Origin: an uncultured Oscillospiraceae bacterium
Lineage (GTDB): Bacteria > Bacillota > Clostridia > Oscillospirales > Oscillospiraceae
Assembly: GCA_947624465.1 (NCBI GenBank)
Contig: CANQKJ010000050.1
Coordinates: 1-10,771, forward strand
Direction: 5' to 3'
Length of the DNA: 10,771 nt
Shown: piece after piece, positions 7,324 through 10,771 of the stretch
How the letters are laid out: the number at the start of each line of letters is the position of its first letter
Numbering within the stretch: the first letter of the stretch is position 1
Position numbers and translations under genes: made by a program
Notes under the pieces: model-generated
Database searches by the model: none
Seen by the model: the letters and a program-made list of their open reading frames with translations, nothing else
What the model was told of the DNA's origin: nothing

Positions 7324-7387
7324 AATGCCGTTTCGCTCACGTCAGAAATACATCTGTCCGCAAAGTATAAACACAAGCATACTCAAT

Positions 7388-7415
7388 ATTTTATACGAAA
7401 CAGGGCGTTTGTCAA
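7388..7415 (-). promoter_or_regulatory. Sigma-A-type promoter of the opp operon
   Basis: The minus strand carries a perfect -35 box TTGACA (7410-7415), a 16-bp spacer and a -10 box TAAAAT (7388-7393, five of six consensus bases). A run of seven A lies just upstream of the -35 box (7419-7425), as in UP-like elements. Predicted transcription start is near 7381. It is the only strong promoter I see in the window, and lies in its one AT-rich stretch, between two operons. Confidence 0.85.
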
Positions 7416-7471
7416 TAGTTTTTTTGCTCAATTTGTCCACAGGCAGGGGCGCAGGATTCTGGCCGGATTCC

Positions 7472-7528
7472 CATCTTTTTGGCGATTTGACGGAAAAATG
7501 TCATCTTTCGGCAAAAAATGACGGAAAA
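7472..7528. repeat. Imperfect tandem repeat of about 30 bp upstream of the opp promoter
   Basis: On the plus strand CATCTTT begins at 7472 and again at 7502. TGACGGAAAA occurs at 7488-7497 and 7519-7528, 31 bp apart. The second copy runs into the etfA terminator stem. It could be a pair of regulator sites about three helical turns apart, or chance similarity in AT-rich spacer DNA. Confidence 0.45.
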
Positions 7529-7565
7529 GGCGGCGTCCGGATCCACAGACCCGGACGCCGCCTTT
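7526..7565 (-). terminator. Intrinsic terminator of the bcd-etfBA operon
   Basis: A perfect 15-bp inverted repeat (7526-7540 and 7551-7565) encloses a 10-nt loop, 16 nt after the etfA stop codon. On the minus strand the stem is followed by a short T-run (TTTTCC, counting the last stem bases) and, 7 nt later, TTTTTT. The other strand continues with GGGGG, so the terminator is oriented for etfA. It separates the butyrate operon from the opp promoter. Confidence 0.88.
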
Positions 7566-7581
7566 GGGGGTTTTGCACAAA

Positions 7582-8688
7582 TCAGGCCTTGGCGGCCTTG
7601 TACTTGGCGATGGCCTCGGTGAGCATGGGGCCGACCTTGAACAGGTCGCCCACGATGCCGTAGGTGGAGGCGTCGAAGATGGGGGCGGAGGCGTTCTTGT
7701 TCACGGAGATGATGACCTCGGAGTCCTGCATACCGGCCAGGTGCTGGATGGCGCCGGAGATGCCCAGGGCCACGTAGATCTTGGGGTGGACGGTCTTGCC
7801 GGTCTGGCCCACCTGGTGGTCCTGGCTGATGAGGCCGGCGTCCACCACCGCGCGGGAGGCGCCCACGACGCCGCCCAGCACGTTGGCCAGCTCCTCGGCA
7901 ATCTCGATGCCCCGCTTGGGGTTGGCGCTGATGCCGCGGCCCACGGCCACCACCACGTCGGCGCCGATCAGGTCCACCAGCTTCTTGGCGGACTTCTTGA
8001 TCTCGATCAGGTCCACGTGGATGTCGCTCTCGCTGAGCTGCACGTCGATCTTGACCAGCTGGGTCCTGGCGGCGGTCTCCTCGTTATAGGGGGCGGTCTG
8101 CATCACGCCGGGGCGGACGGTGGACATCTGGGGCCGGTAGTCGGGGCACACGATGGTGGCCATCAGGTGGCCGCCGAAGGCCGGACGGGTCATCTTCAGG
8201 TTCTTGCTGTCCTCAAACTTGGTGTTGTCCACGTCGATGGTGGAGGTGGTCTTCAGGAAGGCCTTGTACTTCTCCACGTCGATGTCCAGGTGGGTGCAGT
8301 CGGCGGTCAGGCCGGTGTGCAGCCGGGCGGCCACCCGGGGGCCCAGGTCGCGGCCGATGTTGGTCGCGCCGATGAGGAAGATCTCGGGCTTGTACTCCTC
8401 CACCAGGTCGCAGAGGACCTTGGTGTAGGCGTCGGTGGTGTAGTCCTTCAGCAGGGGGTGGTCGCAGACGTACACCTTGTCGGCGCCGTAGCCGCCCAGG
8501 GCCTTGGCGAACTGCTCGTTGACGCCGCTGCCCAGCAACACGCCGCACAGCTCCACGCCCAGATCGTCGGCCAGCTTGCGGCCCTCGCTCAGCAGCTGGT
8601 AGCCGGTGCCCAGGATGACGCCGTCCCGCTGCTCACAAAATACCCACACGCCCTTGAAGGCGGCGGTGTCTTTACTGTTAAAAGCCAT
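7582..8688 (-). CDS. etfA: Electron transfer flavoprotein alpha subunit
   Basis: EtfA pairs with EtfB, binds FAD in its C-terminal domain and passes electrons to Bcd. The 368 residues show an N-terminal alpha/beta domain (about 10-200, with GATNIGRDLGPRVAARL at 107-123 and TRPAFGG at 167-173) and the FAD domain: VGRGI (249-253), ASRAVVDAG (277-285), VGQTGKTVHPKIY (293-305), SGAIQHLAGM (311-320), APIF (335-338) and YGIVGD (343-348). These are the classic EtfA signatures and length is normal for clostridial proteins. It starts 15 nt after the etfB stop with ribosome site GGGAGGAG (8696-8703), and a terminator follows directly. Next to bcd and hbd, it most likely belongs to a bifurcating Bcd-EtfAB complex. 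That reaction is inferred from context and subfamily motifs. Confidence 0.97.
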   Translation of the reverse strand: MAFNSKDTAAFKGVWVFCEQRDGVILGTGYQLLSEGRKLADDLGVELCGVLLGSGVNEQFAKALGGYGADKVYVCDHPLLKDYTTDAYTKVLCDLVEEYKPEIFLIGATNIGRDLGPRVAARLHTGLTADCTHLDIDVEKYKAFLKTTSTIDVDNTKFEDSKNLKMTRPAFGGHLMATIVCPDYRPQMSTVRPGVMQTAPYNEETAARTQLVKIDVQLSESDIHVDLIEIKKSAKKLVDLIGADVVVAVGRGISANPKRGIEIAEELANVLGGVVGASRAVVDAGLISQDHQVGQTGKTVHPKIYVALGISGAIQHLAGMQDSEVIISVNKNASAPIFDASTYGIVGDLFKVGPMLTEAIAKYKAAKA

Positions 8689-8703
8689 AGTTCCGCTCCT
8701 CCC

Positions 8704-9510
8704 TTAAATGATGTGCTTCTCGCCCAGGATGGACACCAGCTGCTCGCAGGCGGCCTTGTCGGCCCCCTCCATCATGGTGCCCTTGCCCTTTACGGGCGGG
8801 GAGAAGGACTTGTACACCTGGGTGGGGGAGCCACGCAAGCCCACGTTCTCCACCGCGGAGATCCACTTGCTGTCCTTCAGGGCCTCGAAGTCCCACACGG
8901 TGTAGGGCTTGGCGTAGCACTCCATGATGCCGCTCACGCTCATGTACCGCGGCTCGTTCAGCTCCTTGATGCAGGTCAGCACGCAGGGGGTCTCCACGCC
9001 GATGGTCATGTAGCCGTCCTCCAGGGCGCGGCGGACGGTGAGCTTGCCGTCCTTGTAGTCGATGGCGGTGACGTAGGTGACCTGGGGCAGGCCCAGCTTC
9101 TCAGCGATCTGGGGGCCCACCTGGGCGGTGTCGCCGTCGATGGCCTGGCGGCCGCACAGGACGATGTCGTCCTTCTCCACGCCGATCTTCTCGATGGCGG
9201 CGGTGATGGTGGAGGAGGTGGCCCAGGTGTCGGCGCCGCCGAACTCCCGGGCGGAGATCAGATAGGCCTCGTCGGCGCCCCGGGCCAGGCACTCCCGGAG
9301 CATGGACTCCGTGGGGGGCGGACCCATGGAGACCACGACGACCTTCACGTCCTTGTTGGTCTCTTTGATCTGGAGGGCGGCCTCCAGGGCGTTCATATCA
9401 TCGGGGTTGGAGATGGTCGCCATGGCGGCGCGGTCCATGGTGCCGTCTTCCTTCACGGCCACCACGCCGGAGGTGTCGGGCACCTGCTTGACACAGACAA
9501 TGATTTTCAT
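8704..9510 (-). CDS. etfB: Electron transfer flavoprotein beta subunit
   Basis: EtfB forms the heterodimer with EtfA. In bifurcating Etfs it carries the second FAD, which takes a hydride from NADH and splits the electrons between ferredoxin and the dehydrogenase. The 268 residues begin MKIIVCVKQVPD, and include CGRQAIDGDTAQVGP (119-133), a motif typical of anaerobe EtfB proteins of the bifurcating type, and VRRALEDG (159-166). Ordinary mitochondrial-type EtfB binds AMP at this site. Length is normal. The gene lies 18 nt after the bcd stop; its ribosome site AAGGAGG (9521-9527) is 10 nt from ATG, with a closer AGGAGAG alternative. The NADH/ferredoxin role is established for close relatives and inferred here. 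Confidence 0.97.
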   Translation of the reverse strand: MKIIVCVKQVPDTSGVVAVKEDGTMDRAAMATISNPDDMNALEAALQIKETNKDVKVVVVSMGPPPTESMLRECLARGADEAYLISAREFGGADTWATSSTITAAIEKIGVEKDDIVLCGRQAIDGDTAQVGPQIAEKLGLPQVTYVTAIDYKDGKLTVRRALEDGYMTIGVETPCVLTCIKELNEPRYMSVSGIMECYAKPYTVWDFEALKDSKWISAVENVGLRGSPTQVYKSFSPPVKGKGTMMEGADKAACEQLVSILGEKHII

Positions 9511-9528
9511 AATGCGCTCTCCTCCTTC

Positions 9529-10686
<1,158 letters not shown>

Positions 10687-10716
10687 AAATGATCCTCCTT
10701 AAAACGGCGTGTCGTC

Positions 10717-10771
10717 TTACAGCTCGTCGACGGGGGTCTTGGTGCGGTCGGCGTTATAGACGTAGAAGCCC
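10717..10771 (-). CDS. hbd: C-terminal end of a probable 3-hydroxybutyryl-CoA dehydrogenase (partial)
   Basis: Only the last 17 codons and the TAA stop (10717-10719) are in the window, ending GFYVYNADRTKTPVDEL. The GFYVYN element resembles the (K/R)GFY-Y tail of 3-hydroxyacyl-CoA dehydrogenases such as Hbd. The position 30 nt upstream of bcd fits the usual butyrate-cluster order, where Hbd makes or oxidises 3-hydroxybutyryl-CoA with NAD(H). With so little sequence, the name rests mostly on context. Confidence 0.6.
   Translation of the reverse strand, partial: GFYVYNADRTKTPVDEL

Larger units (their letters stand above)
7170..7381 (-). promoter_or_regulatory. Long GC-structured 5' leader of the opp operon
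   Basis: About 210 nt separate the predicted transcription start near 7381 from the oppA start. The leader holds, in transcription order, a 22-bp palindrome (7302-7323), an 8-bp hairpin with a TTTA loop (7279-7298), a possible weaker stem CGCTTT/AAAGCG (7261-7280) that shares two bases with it, and a tandem 9-bp repeat (7206-7223). No coding frame with a ribosome site is evident inside it and I do not recognise a known riboswitch class. Control of opp expression at this leader is inference. Confidence 0.4.

Noticed and set aside
7170..7381. Known riboswitch or T-box in the opp leader
   Set aside because: I could not find a recognisable T-box motif, SAM, lysine or glycine riboswitch core, or an associated terminator.
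7433..7441. TTGTCCACA, one mismatch from a DnaA box
   Set aside because: Single site with no cluster, no replication genes and no AT-rich unwinding array; expected by chance.
7169..7663. A plus-strand frame crossing the intergenic region
   Set aside because: It runs through the opp promoter, the terminator stem and into antisense etfA. It has no plausible plus-strand ribosome site and no domain.

Overview
The window reads as chromosome of a high-GC, anaerobic, butyrate-forming Firmicute, most likely an Oscillospiraceae (Clostridium cluster IV) gut bacterium. This rests on three things: an hbd-bcd-etfB-etfA order, strong AAGGAGG ribosome sites with clostridial lipoprotein signals, and a GC-rich coding bias. 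The genus is inference. Every supported gene lies on the minus strand, so transcription runs from high to low coordinates. I see no RNA gene, insertion sequence, phage gene or CRISPR array.

Region 1 (10771 to 7526) is the 3' end of a butyryl-CoA synthesis operon. It holds the last 17 codons of a probable 3-hydroxybutyryl-CoA dehydrogenase, then butyryl-CoA dehydrogenase (bcd), electron-transfer flavoprotein beta (etfB) and alpha (etfA). It closes with a 15-bp-stem intrinsic terminator. Gaps are 15 to 30 bases and each downstream gene has a good ribosome site. Bcd and EtfAB together fit the flavin-based electron-bifurcating complex that reduces crotonyl-CoA and ferredoxin with NADH.

Region 2 (about 7525 to 7170) is intergenic. 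It carries a strong sigma-A-type promoter (TTGACA, 16 bp, TAAAAT) and a leader of about 210 nt rich in GC stems, including a 22-bp perfect palindrome.

Region 3 (7169 to 1) is an oligopeptide ABC importer operon in the order oppA-oppB-oppC-oppD-oppF, with oppF cut by the window edge. Order, lengths and motifs match the streptococcal AmiACDEF branch of the Opp family. Lipoprotein OppA captures peptides outside the cell, OppB and OppC form the pore, and OppD and OppF power it.

The unusual content is inside the peptide importer. OppA looks circularly permuted: the segment that normally ends an AmiA-type binding protein sits at the N terminus, and the protein stops just after the usual GWxPDYxDP motif. 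OppD carries about 238 extra residues, with a clear heptad coiled coil, between Walker A and the Q-loop. OppB has the large AmiC-type extracytoplasmic domain. I found no wholly new system; these remodelled components are the best candidates for new biology here.
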